A stretch of 62,805 bases of DNA from Isochrysis galbana (taxonomy: Eukaryota > Haptophyta > Isochrysidales > Isochrysidaceae): positions 1,938,524-2,001,328 of the forward strand of contig CM030933.1 in assembly GCA_018136815.1 (NCBI GenBank), read 5' to 3'. Within the stretch, counting starts at the first letter, position 1, and every line of letters begins with the position of its first letter. Positions 33,464-42,967 of the stretch are shown here, piece by piece. The position numbers were made by a program, and so were the translations under genes. A model generated the notes under the pieces. It had not been told where the DNA came from. It saw only the letters and a program-made list of their open reading frames with translations, and did not search any database.

Positions 33464-33724
33464 CCAACTCACTGACGCCTGAAACCTAACACAAAGAGAA
33501 CACACGCAACGGCCGGTAGCCCGATGGCATACGAGGAAGGAGGAAGTTAGGCCATCGGGGACCAATACACACCACCTGCCACTGGAGACTCCAACACCCA
33601 GCCCCTAGGTAGAGCACAAGGGGACGTGCCGCAACGCAGGTGGAGGGGAGACAAGGGAAGCGGGCGAGGCTACATAGGCGGTTAGCGGGGTCGCGCGCGC
33701 GGCGAGAATATTAAGAAGTTTTTT
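33464..33724 (+). mobile_element. 261-bp truncated LINE insertion with 13-bp target duplication
   Basis: The direct repeats TAGATGACTTTCA at 33451-33463 and 33725-33737 flank 261 bp that ends ATTAAGAAGTTTTTTT, like the tail of the larger LINE copies (TTTTTAAGAAGATTTTTTTT). Inside, CATCGGGGACCAATA (near 33554) matches the LINE copy near 51709. A T-rich 3' tail plus target-site duplication is the hallmark of target-primed reverse transcription. No Pol III A or B boxes were found, so a 5'-truncated LINE is preferred over a tRNA SINE. Confidence 0.75.
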
Positions 33725-33737
33725 TAGATGACTTTCA

Positions 33738-34030
33738 GCACCCAACACTATTGGCCGGTCCAACGCCAAGAAAAAAATAGCCACCTACTAGGCCTTTGTA
33801 AAAATATGTGACATATTGAACTACATATTTGGGTCAACTTTTCCAAATAACATATCATTACGTTTTTGTACACATTTCACATATTTACTGCATATTTGGG
33901 CGTGGGGAATGGGGTTTACAAACTAACTTGCTAGGTACGGGGACGGCGTCACGGGCGTGTTCTCATGCCAGGCGAGCCGCGCTCCGCTCCCTCTCGTTCA
34001 TGCTTGCCCCTCTCCCACCCCCGCCAAACA
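33738..34030. other. AT-rich spacer, no gene seen
   Basis: Locally A/T-rich, with repeated CATATT/ATATTTG strings between 33800 and 33905, unlike the GC-rich surroundings. No coding feature recognised. Confidence 0.5.
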
Positions 34031-34084
34031 AACAACCTGCCTTACACGTGGCTTGTCTCAGCCAAGCCACATGCTCAGGAGATA

Positions 34085-34616
34085 TAGCGTTGCTCTACAA
34101 GAGCGGGGACACTAGCTAGGGACCCGAGGAACTACAGACCCATCATGCTGCTTCAAACGGATTACAAAATCCTTGCCAAGGTTCTAGCCCATAGACTTAA
34201 GAGAACGATTCATACGATAATCTCCAAGGAGCAAGTGGGTTTTGTGCCTAGGCGGATGATAGGCGAGGCCACCCATCTTCTTAAGTTAGTGCAAGCGTAC
34301 CGGGAGGACACGGATGAGGGTCTAGCCCTCGCGATAGACTGGGAGAAAGCTTTCGATAGAGTTAGTTGGGATTACTACCATAAAGCGATACAAGCGCTGG
34401 GCTTCGGCCCCGGATATTCTAGATGGCTAGCGCTAACTCCCGGCCGAAGCAGCGCGCGCGGCCTCCCTAGTCCCTGGAACCAGCTCTCCGCTAAAGAGGG
34501 AACTGGGGAAGGGGAAAGGGGGTTGCCAGAGGTTAAGGTTGGGTAGTAGGGAGGTACACTAGCAAGCTGCCTCACACCGCATATGTAGCGGAAATTTTTA
34601 AGAAGATTTTTTTTTA
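34085..34616 (+). mobile_element. LINE fragment: RT core joined to 3' UTR and tail
   Basis: An RT segment of a non-LTR element reads RDPRNYRPIML, ILAKVLAHRLK, HTIISKEQVGFVPRR and ALAIDWEKAFDRVSWDYY (motifs around RT 1-3). Upstream ALLYKSGD lies in a neighbouring frame, so there is a one-base shift near 34118. At ~34436 coding sequence stops and joins the shared 3' UTR (CGGCCGAAGCAGCGCGCGCG ... TTTTTAAGAAGATTTTTTTT). The YADD motif, thumb and zinc-finger region are therefore missing. The copy is dead. Confidence 0.8.
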
Positions 34617-35442
34617 GATCTAAACGCTAGACGCCCCGACGCCCCTATATTGCCCGGTTTGTACGTTGAACGTTGGTACCCCGGTAGTACCTACTGGTAC
34701 CCTGGTAACACACGTCCAGAATTCCAACCACACCCGAGCCCCGTTTCACGAGCCACCGCGTACTGAGTCCAAACACAAGCTGACGCCGAAGCCCTCGGCG
34801 ACGGCCACTGTGTCCTTGTCCGAGCCACCGTTCCGAGCCTCGCCGCAGCCGGCCTGCCACTCCAGCAGGCTGCACGCCGCCGAGCCGATCCCGATCCCTT
34901 CCGTTTCCGTTCCGAGTCCGAGTCCAATCGCACAAGACAGTGCATCCCGAGCCCGCGTAATCAAGCCCGTCACCGAGTCCGAGATTACGGCCCCACCGAG
35001 CCAACCGGTGCTGGCCACCGTGCCCCTATCTATCGTCATCACAAGCTTCCGCTTCGTCCTCATCGACGGTTGCGACGCCAGGGGGCTTCACCTTTGGGCC
35101 GGCCCCAGTGGTTTTGTAGCAACTTCGTCGAGTCCCACCGTGTTCCCAAGCGAGACCCCCCGAGTTCCCGAGTCTATACCCCGAGTCAACGAGTCAATAC
35201 AAGTCAAGCACGCGCCTGAGCCACCCCCAGTCGCCTGCCACCACCTCCCACAAGCCTTCTTCCACACTTCCGCGCCCTCCGTGCTCCGTGCGTGCGTCGT
35301 GCGTCGTGCGTCGATCACCATGCCCGTAGTCACCCCCGAGGAAAGCTCCATGAGCTCCCCACAAGAACCGCGTTCCGCGCTAGCTGCCGGCGCGCCCTCG
35401 CAGGCAATCTCCAAGAGTGAGATGAGCCTTGCTCTGTCACCC
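34617..35442. other. Ser/Pro-rich region with an uncertain ORF
   Basis: A plus-strand frame (34666-35451) stays open and would encode a Ser/Pro/Thr-rich protein. It contains many short CGAGTCC/CGAGCC-type repeats and no recognisable domain. Its end overlaps the junction with an antisense LINE ORF1 fragment, so it is more likely a composition-driven ORF over mobile DNA than a gene. Confidence 0.25.
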
Positions 35443-36335
35443 CGTAGGTGACCGCGAATTCATGCGAGGCGCCCGATAGGGTAGCTTGAAGTTTGTCTCC
35501 ATATGCGGCCTTGAATTGATCGTGCGCATCATCATCGACGTAAAAGATCCAAGGGCCTTTGCGACCCTTGTCAATCCCATCGGGGGTGGCGTTTAAGCCC
35601 TCTAGCTTGGAGAGAAGAAACTTCATGAGTGTTGGTTGCAACGTCCTCACTCTTGATCTCTTTCTTGACTTCAGCTAGTTGTGCTAGCTGGATGAAGAAG
35701 GGAGTGTCATCCGGCTCCTCCTCCTCATCATGAGGGGATAAAGTAAATTGTGTGTTGTGGGTTTGAATTGGCTTCTTCGGTTCCGACTGTGGATCCGCCT
35801 GCTTGCGCGAGGGCTGCTGTGGTTGTTGACTGGGCAGTTGTAGGGCTTTCTGTGCTTCTTGTGGTTGCTTCCCTTTGGGGCCAGCCGCCTCAGCGTACGA
35901 CTTCTGTGCAGTGTTGTTGGAGGGGTTGTTGGAAGTCGTAAAGGCTTCAATGAGTGATTGTTGAGTCAAGTGCCCGCCCCCGTGGGGTGCACTGAAGGTA
36001 GGAGTTGCCTCCATGGGGGTTGCAGCAGGGCTGCCACCCACCATGGGGAGTCCTTGTTGTGGTGGCATGGCGGCAGAGGCAGGCGGCAGGGCCAGAGGCT
36101 GGCCCTGTTGGTCTGCATGGAACAGGACTCTGCCTGTTCCCTGCTTGTGTGGCTGATGGGGAGGCGAGGGCGGGAGGATCATGTCCACATCGCTGTCGGT
36201 CAGGGGGGCGGCCTGCGAGCGGTTCGGCTCCAGCGGCTTGGGGCGGCCCCGGTGGGGCGTCGTGGCGGCGGGGGGCTGGGAGGTGGGAGCGGTCGGCGCG
36301 CGCTCCATCGCTAAAACTATAACAATAGTTCCTAT
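35443..36335 (-). pseudogene. LINE ORF1-like fragment (minus strand)
   Basis: Reading on the minus strand from ATG 36308 (MERAPTAPTSQPPAATTPHR), the product is Pro/Gln/Ser-rich with KSYAEAAGPKGKQPQ, as in many LINE ORF1/gag-like proteins. A single-base shift near 35640-35655 separates it from the continuation GIDKGRKGPWIFYVDDDAHD, which ends abruptly at ~35443. The string DAHDQFKAAYGDKLQ recurs at 47130-47175 on the plus strand, and the N-terminus recurs at 41580-41690 (minus). This shows a repeat family. An AACTAT/ATAGTT hairpin sits just upstream of the ATG. Confidence 0.65.
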
Positions 36336-37120
36336 CGTTTTAACGCTAGTTGAGGGTCAGGGTGTGAGAGACCAGCAAGCTTGTGAGGAGTCGAATGGGC
36401 CAAGAGGGCATTTTGCCCCTGCCATGCCAAGAGGGTGGTGGTTTCTCCCCCACAGCGGGGGAGGAGTGCAAAGAGGAGATGGGCTCGTGCCCCCCCATGG
36501 GTGAACCAAGTATAAACTAAGTTGACGCGCCTACATTACAATAGGCACAATAGAGCCAATAATTCTATCGGCCCCCGCCCGCTCGCCGCAATACTTTCCG
36601 TTCTCTACCATCGACGAGAAGGATCACCGAACAGTGTATTGAACGGGCACAATACACTCACAATTGGCGCAAGTGCAACACGGCTCGACTCCCCATGAGA
36701 AAAGTGCACACACCAGAAATACAAAGCCGAGAGCTAACCGGGTGAATCACTGAATCTTAAGAAAATACTCACGCCAGGTCACCGAAGCCCCAACCTCTCC
36801 ATCCCCTCCCCGCCCCCCCCCCCCCCCAGCTTGCAGCTCGCCGGTACTCAACAAAAACTTTGGTGTGGCGGGTCGAATAATTCAATAGCAAACCCAGTGA
36901 TATTGCGAAAATGGTTGATGAAGAGTTGGTTCTGAAATTCCGTCGACTTGATGCGCCCCCCAGCTTACAACAACAGCTTGAGATCGACAAGATCATTGGG
37001 AACTTGCATCTGCAGTGAACTGAGGTGTTCTCTTTCTATGGTCTTGGCGCGCTCTAGAGGAAACGTTCGTGAAAGAGGCAAAGGCGGCTACTCGTAGTGC
37101 AGCGCCTGGCCAGGAAACCC
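36336..37120. other. Intergenic, no gene recognised
   Basis: Upstream of the LINE ORF1 start and downstream of the ankyrin gene stop. Contains a C15-type homopolymer near 36815-36829. No supported coding feature. Confidence 0.4.
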
Positions 37121-38068
37121 TCAGCCGGTGACACGGTCCGTCCATTGGGCGCGACAGCGTATCAGTGCCGGCGGAGTCGTGAGCTGGGGCGGCTGAGCTT
37201 TCAGCAGGAGCTGTTTGATCTTCTCACTTTTTGCGTGGCGCAAAGCGGTGAATCCGCTTGCATCAGTGCGCCCCACATCTGCCCCGGCGCGCAGGAGTGC
37301 AGTGACGAGGCGAGTGCTCCCACGCACTGTTGCAAGCATCAGCGGCGTGATACCATAGCCACCCGTGGCATTAGGATCGGCACCAGCTTCAAGAAGCACC
37401 ACAGAGCATCCGTCGCTCTGAGCTGCAGCCAAGAGCAATGCACAAGCGGGGGGCGGATGCTCGGTCGCAGCAAGAATGCTCACACACTCCACGTGCCCAC
37501 GTCTGCAAGCGAGGTCAAGTGCACTATCACCGCGGTCATTGCGCAGTCTGGCATCAGCGCCTCTGTGGAGGAGTGCCTCTACCAACTCGTCTCGTCCAGC
37601 GCGGGAGCTCCACATCAGCGGCGTCATACCTCCAGCATTTCGCACATTGACGTTCGGCGCAGAGTGGATGAGTTCGAACGCATGGACAAGACCATGCTTG
37701 CAGGCAAGAGCGAGCGTAATGGCTCCGTGATCGCAGCGTACTGGCCTGGCATCTTTGCGCGCTTTGGGTTGAAGCACGAAGGAGTAGAGCGGCGAGAGGG
37801 GAGGCGTATGCTGCGGTGTCTTTGTGGAGGCGCTCTGTCTGCTATGCGGTAGAGCTTGGAACTCCAAGCGCCATGAGTGCGGAGGTGGTGGAGTGGCGGG
37901 TTGGGCAAGAGGTACAGGGCTGTAGGTGAGCGGCGTATTGTGCAGATTGGCGTGCATCGCAAGGCCGAACGACGGTGGTGGACTGCGATGCGGCGAGCCT
38001 CTCCCTCCAACCAGAAGCTCCTGCCGCCATGGCGAGGCAGGCGGCGACGACGACCCACTCATCATCAT
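37121..38068 (-). CDS. Ankyrin-repeat protein
   Basis: A 315-residue protein; the start is taken as the first of three consecutive Met codons (38066-38068) because everything upstream in frame is translated GA microsatellite. Residues 1-130 are Pro/Ser-rich and probably disordered. The rest is a stack of about five to six ankyrin repeats with typical signatures: GMTPLMWSSRAGRDELVEAL, LHRGADARLRNDRGDSALDL, ACRRGHVECVSIL, EAGADPNATGGYGITPLMLA, LLRAGADVGRTDASGFTALR. It ends shortly after the last helix. Ankyrin stacks mediate protein binding; partner and pathway are unknown. It is an isolated host gene among retroelement debris; an undetected 5' exon is possible. Confidence 0.75.
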   Translation of the reverse strand: MMMSGSSSPPASPWRQELLVGGRGSPHRSPPPSFGLAMHANLHNTPLTYSPVPLAQPATPPPPHSWRLEFQALPHSRQSASTKTPQHTPPLSPLYSFVLQPKARKDARPVRCDHGAITLALACKHGLVHAFELIHSAPNVNVRNAGGMTPLMWSSRAGRDELVEALLHRGADARLRNDRGDSALDLACRRGHVECVSILAATEHPPPACALLLAAAQSDGCSVVLLEAGADPNATGGYGITPLMLATVRGSTRLVTALLRAGADVGRTDASGFTALRHAKSEKIKQLLLKAQPPQLTTPPALIRCRAQWTDRVTG

Positions 38069-38070
38069 CG

Positions 38071-38097
38071 TGCGAAGAGAGAGAGAGAGAGAGAAAG

Positions 38098-38152
<55 letters not shown>
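38071..38152 (+). repeat. (GA)n microsatellite upstream of the ankyrin gene
   Basis: Nearly pure GA dinucleotide tract, interrupted once near 38096, directly 5' of the ankyrin start on the coding strand as (CT)n. A matching (CT)n tract lies at 38370-38404. Confidence 0.9.
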
Positions 38153-38364
38153 GCCATTCTTCCGATTTTCCAGTCGGCCTTTTCTCTTCATATTTTCGCG
38201 ATTTTCCCCGGTCGGTCCCGTTCGTCTTCCCTCCAGTAGTCAGAGTGCAAGAGTTCTCTCATCGTCTCTTGCGAACCTCTTCTTCACTCCCCCCCCGCTT
38301 TCACCTCTCTCCTGTCTCTTTCTTTCTCTCTTCTCTCCTCTTGCCCGCCCCAAGGGGAGAACGA

Positions 38365-38369
<5 letters not shown>

Positions 38370-38404
<35 letters not shown>
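38370..38404 (+). repeat. (CT)n microsatellite
   Basis: Uninterrupted CT dinucleotide tract about 220 bp beyond the (GA)n tract; the two are complementary and could pair as a long inverted repeat. Confidence 0.9.
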
Positions 38405-38407
<3 letters not shown>

Positions 38408-39406
38408 GGGCTTCAGCGCCTCTTTCCCAAAGCTCTATACTTACTACTTACTAAACAACCCATAGCCGCGCTTCGTCGAGAAGAGTGTGGGGGATCGGAA
38501 TGGGACCGCACTCTAACGGCAGACCGCCGTCATCTGGAGCGATCTCTCATCCCGATACTGTGGAAACCCACTCCGCAGCTCTCGGCAGATCTTGGATATG
38601 GTCGAGATCCACGAAGCCTTTCCGATCTCACCGGTTGCTCATCGGCCTCGCAGGCCACGAAGATTCCACGGAGTTTCTTGGCTTCACCTCGCCGACTGCC
38701 GAGATTTGAGATTTACTCCCTCATCACACAACCCGAGACTCGAGACGGCCTTGCCAACGGGTTGAGAGGTCATCCCCCTCCGCCTGCCGAACCGTTCACG
38801 CCCCGGAGGCGTGTGTCCCCCCTCTCACCAAACCGTTGGCTTTGGCATAGGCGCTTGTGCGGCAAGATGTCGATTCCAAAGAGTATTTCCATTGAAATCG
38901 CAATGCTCCAGGTTGGCCCCGGCCAAGTTTTCGCGATCTTTTTTTGAATGGGTTAACCCAAAAAAAACCGACACTTGGGCAGGAAGCCAAGGGGACAACG
39001 CGAAAGTTGGGGTCATAGGGGGGAGGGGGGGGCGCCACTGTCCTAGCTCCTAGCTGGAAAACACATCCGCATCCGCGGTGACGAATTGGGCAGGCCCATT
39101 GGGTCTGAGGGCAATGAAGAGGGAGCGATACCGGCGGCAGGCGCCGCGAAGGGAACCACCTGGGACTTCGGAGACGCTAAAGCCCGTCAACAGAGGTAGG
39201 GCGGTCGAACAGGCTTTTTAAGTACTAATAGATAGGGGGGGGGGGGGGCGTCACATTTATGATCGTGAGCGGAAAGCCCCGGCGAAGGCGGTTCTGAGGG
39301 TCTCCCGGCCTTTTCGGAATCCTCGTCCGAAAAAGACGGTGCGAAGTCCCGTCTGTCTTGTACTCTTGCCCATCTGTGTGGAGATGGACTGTTACCAGGA
39401 TCCGGG
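38405..39406. other. Intergenic, no gene recognised
   Basis: No ORF with recognisable motifs. Includes a poly-G run near 39235-39248. The stretch 39370-39405 (minus strand) matches 52064-52098 (ACCCGGATCCTGG then CAGTCCATCTCCACA), so part is dispersed repeat. Confidence 0.4.
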
Positions 39407-39590
39407 TAATAATAATAAAACATCTGAAGATTCGGGCTACTCACGCTAGCTATACAGTCCACGTACTCACGGTACTCACTCACGACATCGCCTATACCCC
39501 AGTTTACTCACTCCCTTACACTACCCCCTTCATTCCTTTGTCTTTGGTATCGGGGGGGGGGCCGCGTGCACTACAACGGGCCAGGTGCGG
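39407..39590 (+). repeat. LTR-like fragment related to the Gypsy 5' region
   Basis: AACATCTGAAGATTCGGGCT near 39419 and the block CTTCATTCCTTTGTCTTTGG plus GTGCACTAC at 39528-39574 align in order and spacing with 1085-1240. Divergence is clear, so this is a decayed or different-subfamily LTR. No retroelement ORF follows it. Confidence 0.5.
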
Positions 39591-40152
39591 GGGGTGGGCT
39601 GGGGCAGACCTGCTGGTGTGGTGTTCCTGTGGCAAAACAAACGTAAACGCCTGTTGCATGTGACACTTCGTGCCCCTGGGAGGTCTCGGCCCCCTCTTCT
39701 CGCGTCTTTTTCAAGTATCTCCGCGTTTTCGCGGCATTCGTGTGTCGCTCGGGGTGTCGGCCTGTAAACATACCGTAAACAAGCGTGAGTCTTACCTTTT
39801 CTTGGGTCAGATCGCGTCGTTTTTTTTGTCGTTCTTTTCTCGCGGTTCTCTTCGTTCTCTTACGGGCGTGCGATGCCTGCGCGCGCCATGGCACCCCTCT
39901 GAGGGGACCCTCGGGTCCCCCCAGAGGGCCAGCTGGGCCAGCTCAGGGGGCAGTGGAGGCTGGGGCTGGGCCCCTGGCCTCTCCTGCCTCTCCCTCGCTG
40001 GCCTCGCTGGTCCTGGGTGCCCTCCTGGCGGCTCAGGTGGTCTGTGGCTCAGTGGTGGAGTGGGGGGTCAGTACGATCAGGGGCCAGTGCAGGCGAATGC
40101 GTGCGGCGCGCGATGCGCGCTCGGCGAGGGTCTGTGCCAGAGTGATGTCAGC
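39591..40152. other. No gene recognised; GC-rich low-information sequence
   Basis: Contains a duplicated GGGTCCCC-type palindromic patch near 39900-39925 and frames of Gly/Ala-rich composition only. Confidence 0.4.
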
Positions 40153-40455
40153 TCAGCCCCTGCCAGCAGGCAGGGGCTGAGGTTGAGTGTGCAGGCCCAC
40201 CCGGGGGGTGTCTGCGATGGAGGAGGGGGGGCACGGGGCCCCCATGACCCTATCAGTTTTACTGATAGTTGACCAGGATCCGGGTAAGGCTCCTAAGACT
40301 CCATCCTTGGCAACCCACGCGTCCGTAGGCGGCCTATCGACTTGGGTAGCGGGTGAAGATACTTGGGAAGGCTTGGGCACGGGTGCAGTGGTGACGGGGT
40401 CCGCGCGCGGCGGCGAGGGCGAATTTTGCGGTGCAGAGGGTGGTGATGGGTCCAT
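40153..40455 (-). pseudogene. Short LINE-associated ORF fragment with hairpin
   Basis: A minus-strand ORF begins MDPSPPSAPQNSPSPPRADP immediately beyond the tail of a minus-strand LINE copy. Its part TDAWVAKDGVLGALPGSW recurs at 52020-52080 after another LINE tail and partly at 39370-39405. A perfect 8-bp hairpin (CTATCAGT-TTT-ACTGATAG, 40250-40268) lies inside, directly before an alternative ATG. Probably a piece of a retroelement ORF1 or leader into which LINEs inserted. Confidence 0.4.
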
Positions 40456-40456
40456 A

Positions 40457-41350
40457 GAAAAAAAATCTTCTTAAAAATTCCCGCTACGTATGCGGCGTGA
40501 GGCAGCTTGCTAGTGTACCTCCCTACTACCCAGCCTTAACCCCTAACAACCCCCTTCTCCTTCCCCAGTTCCCTCTTTAGCGGAGAAACTGGATCCAGGG
40601 AGGCCGCGCCCTCTGCTTCGGCCAGGAGTTGGAGAGAAGGGGGTGGGAGATTGTGGCTCGTCTCTTGATCTAGTTACGGCTCGAATTTTCCTCATTTATA
40701 TAATGTGGGGTCTTTATAGGTTCCCGGTGCGGTTCCTATTCAGAGATTTGGCCGCCCTAAGCGATGTTCCTTATGTCAAGGCCTCTCGCCGCCTGCAAGA
40801 GGTCTTCTGATGCTCCTAAGTTGAAATCCTTGTCTATAGTGTACAGTGGGCTTATCATTTCCCTAATATGTTTGTTGCTCAGGGCGTGTAGCCCCATGCT
40901 CTCGCGTTGTTTTTTTAACCTTTGAAAGAAACCGACCTTCGCCGTTACTAATAAGTGGTATCTCGTAAGGATTGCTCTTAATATTGTTCTAACGGACCTA
41001 CCGTCCGCGTTGCCATATTGGATGTTGTAAAAGTCCGTGAGGATGTATCTCCACGCCAGGATACCTAAGTATCCCGAGGAGGGATGCGGTCTGTCTACCT
41101 GGTAGCAAAAGAGACGTTGGGCTATCTCGGAGCCCGGCCTAAGATTTATCCCTAGAAGCCCTTCTATGAATTCGAAGATGGGCTCCGTCGCGATGCACGT
41201 GGCTATGTGGGTGGAGCTCTCGGGGGCTATACCGCAAAAGCGGCACGTCGGATCGTCAGCGAACCGGTTCGCCGTGGCTATTCTCCTATGCAGGACGTGT
41301 TTGAAGTGCATATATGAGTCTCTTGGCGTTAAAAAGTTGTACTACGCCAA
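40457..41350 (-). mobile_element. LINE 3' portion with zf-RVT domain (minus strand)
   Basis: The minus-strand frame 41311-40757 encodes the C-terminal part of a non-LTR ORF2: HRRIATANRFADDPTCRFCG...SSTH...C (the CCHC 'zf-RVT' type cysteine/histidine cluster), then RPHPSSGYLGILAWRYILTD and AKVGFFQRLKKQRESMGLH, ending at GLDIRNIA. The shared 3' UTR and tail run to 40457 (reverse of TTTTTAAGAAGATTTTTTTT). The frame is intact over this part, but RT and endonuclease are missing, so the copy is 5'-truncated. Confidence 0.8.
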
Positions 41351-41457
41351 GACTTGTATAGCTGCATAGGATTTTTCCCATTTCCCGGAGAGCTCGGAGT
41401 ATTGATTGAGGTTTCAGAGCCAAAGGGGGAAGAGGACCATGTGCAGCTGGCGGCACT

Positions 41458-41579
41458 GATTGTCGCATCCGCGATCGACCTTTTTGTTTTAGAAGTTGTT
41501 TGCGTTTCTATGTCCCCTCCTTCCTCCTTGTAGGCTAGTCACTAGTCACCGTCGCAGGATCCTACATTCGCCCATTCGC
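41458..41579 (+). repeat. 120-bp dispersed repeat (copy 1; copy 2 at 48239-48358)
   Basis: TGTCGCATCCGCGATCGACC through CATTCGCCCATTCGCC is nearly identical to 48241-48355, apart from a small indel (CTCCTTCCTCCTTGTAGG versus CTCCTTGCAGG). At 48 kb it lies upstream of a Gypsy-like leader, so it may be LTR-derived. Here it is cut at 41580 by a minus-strand LINE ORF1 start. Confidence 0.7.
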
Positions 41580-41690
41580 CGCTTGGGCTCCGGCGGCTTG
41601 GGGCGGCCCCGTTGGGGCGTCGTGGCGGCGGGGGGCTGGGAGGTGGGAGCGGTCGGCGCGCGCTCCATCACAAAAACTATAACAATAGTT
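41580..41690 (-). pseudogene. LINE ORF1 N-terminal fragment (minus strand)
   Basis: Minus-strand reading from the ATG at about 41666-41668 matches the start of the ORF1 copy at 36308 (MERAPTAPTSQPPAATT), including the hairpin AACTAT-AACA-ATAGTT upstream. It breaks off after roughly 30 codons at the 120-bp repeat. Confidence 0.6.
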
Positions 41691-41699
41691 CTGATTTTT

Positions 41700-42249
41700 G
41701 AGACGAAAATAGGCGAATCCGAACTTGAGCCTAGGGAGAATCCGAATCAGCTCGCCTTGCCCGACCACGATGGACATAGGAGATAGGAGCCGGTACGCAA
41801 CAAAGAATGCTCGTGCCCATGCCGAAGTCCGAAGTATGAAGTATTCATGACCAAAGTCTTTGAATACAACATGCTGCCACGAGTTTGCTCCACTTGGTAC
41901 TAGTTCGTTGTCGTCGTTCGTCTCGAATAATGGGCGGAATTCATTGACGTAGTGACGGCAGGAGAGGAGGGGAGCGACTCGCTCCATGACCCTATCTTTT
42001 AAAAAAATAGTTGGGGATAGAATATATGATAAAAATATACTCGTCCCAGCTACGCCAGACCCTACGGACGCGCGGACTAAAATCATAACCGTTCAAAAAC
42101 TAAACGGAACCCGACATACGGCATACGCGCACACCCTAAATAAACACCCGGGCACTCGCTTGACCCGGGAGAACTGTCAACCCCTGGACCAATTGTAGAC
42201 TCACCTAGACCTAGACCACCCGTGCCAGCCGGAAAATCGACAAACTAAC
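41700..42249. other. No gene recognised; probable retroelement leader sequence
   Basis: Short ORFs exist on both strands without recognisable domains. ATGACCCTATC near 41987, followed by an A/T-rich near-hairpin, resembles the region at 40244-40268, so part is repetitive. Confidence 0.35.
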
Positions 42250-42470
42250 ACCAAAAAGCCTGCCCAGAACCCACGATCCCAACCGGACCCATGGTAGTGT
42301 ACCTGGGCCGCACCCCAGAAACCAAAGAAAAAGGAATGAATGGGGGAAGGGGAGGTGGTGGAGCGAAGGAAAAGTGGCGGCGGGTGTCAGGCGTCTAGCG
42401 TCTAGTAGGTGTGTAGCCTAGAACCTTTAGATGAAATTTTTGGGGGGGCCGCGCTCACAATAGGGGAGCC
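42250..42470 (-). repeat. LTR-like fragment, minus strand
   Basis: On the minus strand CATTCATTCCTTTTTCTTTG, TTTCTGGGG and CCAGGTACACTACC (42350 down to 42290), preceded by TTCTAGGCTACACACCTACT (from ~42420), align with 1088-1243 in the same order. This is the third dispersed copy of the Gypsy LTR-like block and lies 3' of the PARN-like gene, antiparallel to the 1-kb copy. Confidence 0.5.
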
Positions 42471-42967
42471 GGCGTTAAAAATTTGAAAAAAGTTAGCTCT
42501 CGGGGTCCCACGGGAGGGGCGGAGGGGGGAGAGTGAAATAATAACCAAGCCTAGGTTTTGGTCTCTTACCGCTTTAGAGCGCAGGCTCGTCTTCGGCAGA
42601 GGTTGTCGTCGGCCGCATCGACGAGGGCGGGGGGGGGGCTTGTCGGCCGTGCCGGCAAGGGCAAGGGGGAGCCTTTGGCTGGGAACGGGGAAACGTCGGC
42701 GCGCTCCGCTTAGCTCTCAAAACTGCAACGATAATTTTCGAGCGCAAAAAGGAATCCCTCTTCAACCACACTTACGGACTGTGCTTGGCCGCCGCGTGTG
42801 ACATGAGACAACTCCCATCGTGGCCACACTTCCGCGCGAGGTGCAGTTTGCGGGACCTTTGGCGAAGCCAGCCGCAGCGTGAGCTTCGCACTCTTGCGCA
42901 TCGCCCTCGCTGAGGATGTGACTGGGCCGAGGCAAGGGGAATCGGGGCGACACGGGACTCCATTCTA
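42471..42967. other. 3' flank of the PARN-like gene
   Basis: No recognised coding feature; GC-rich with G-homopolymer runs near 42629-42638. Confidence 0.35.

Noticed and set aside
33464..33724. tRNA-derived SINE
   Set aside because: No Pol III A or B box was found, and the interior matches the LINE 3' region, so a truncated LINE is simpler.
34666..35451. Ser/Pro-rich 261-codon gene
   Set aside because: No domain, many short internal repeats, and its end overlaps a LINE ORF1 breakpoint; kept only as an uncertain region.
41562..42198. Protein-coding genes on both strands around 41.6-42.2 kb
   Set aside because: The minus ORF reads into a LINE ORF1 start and the 120-bp repeat; the plus ORF has no recognisable domain. 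Better explained as retroelement leader DNA.
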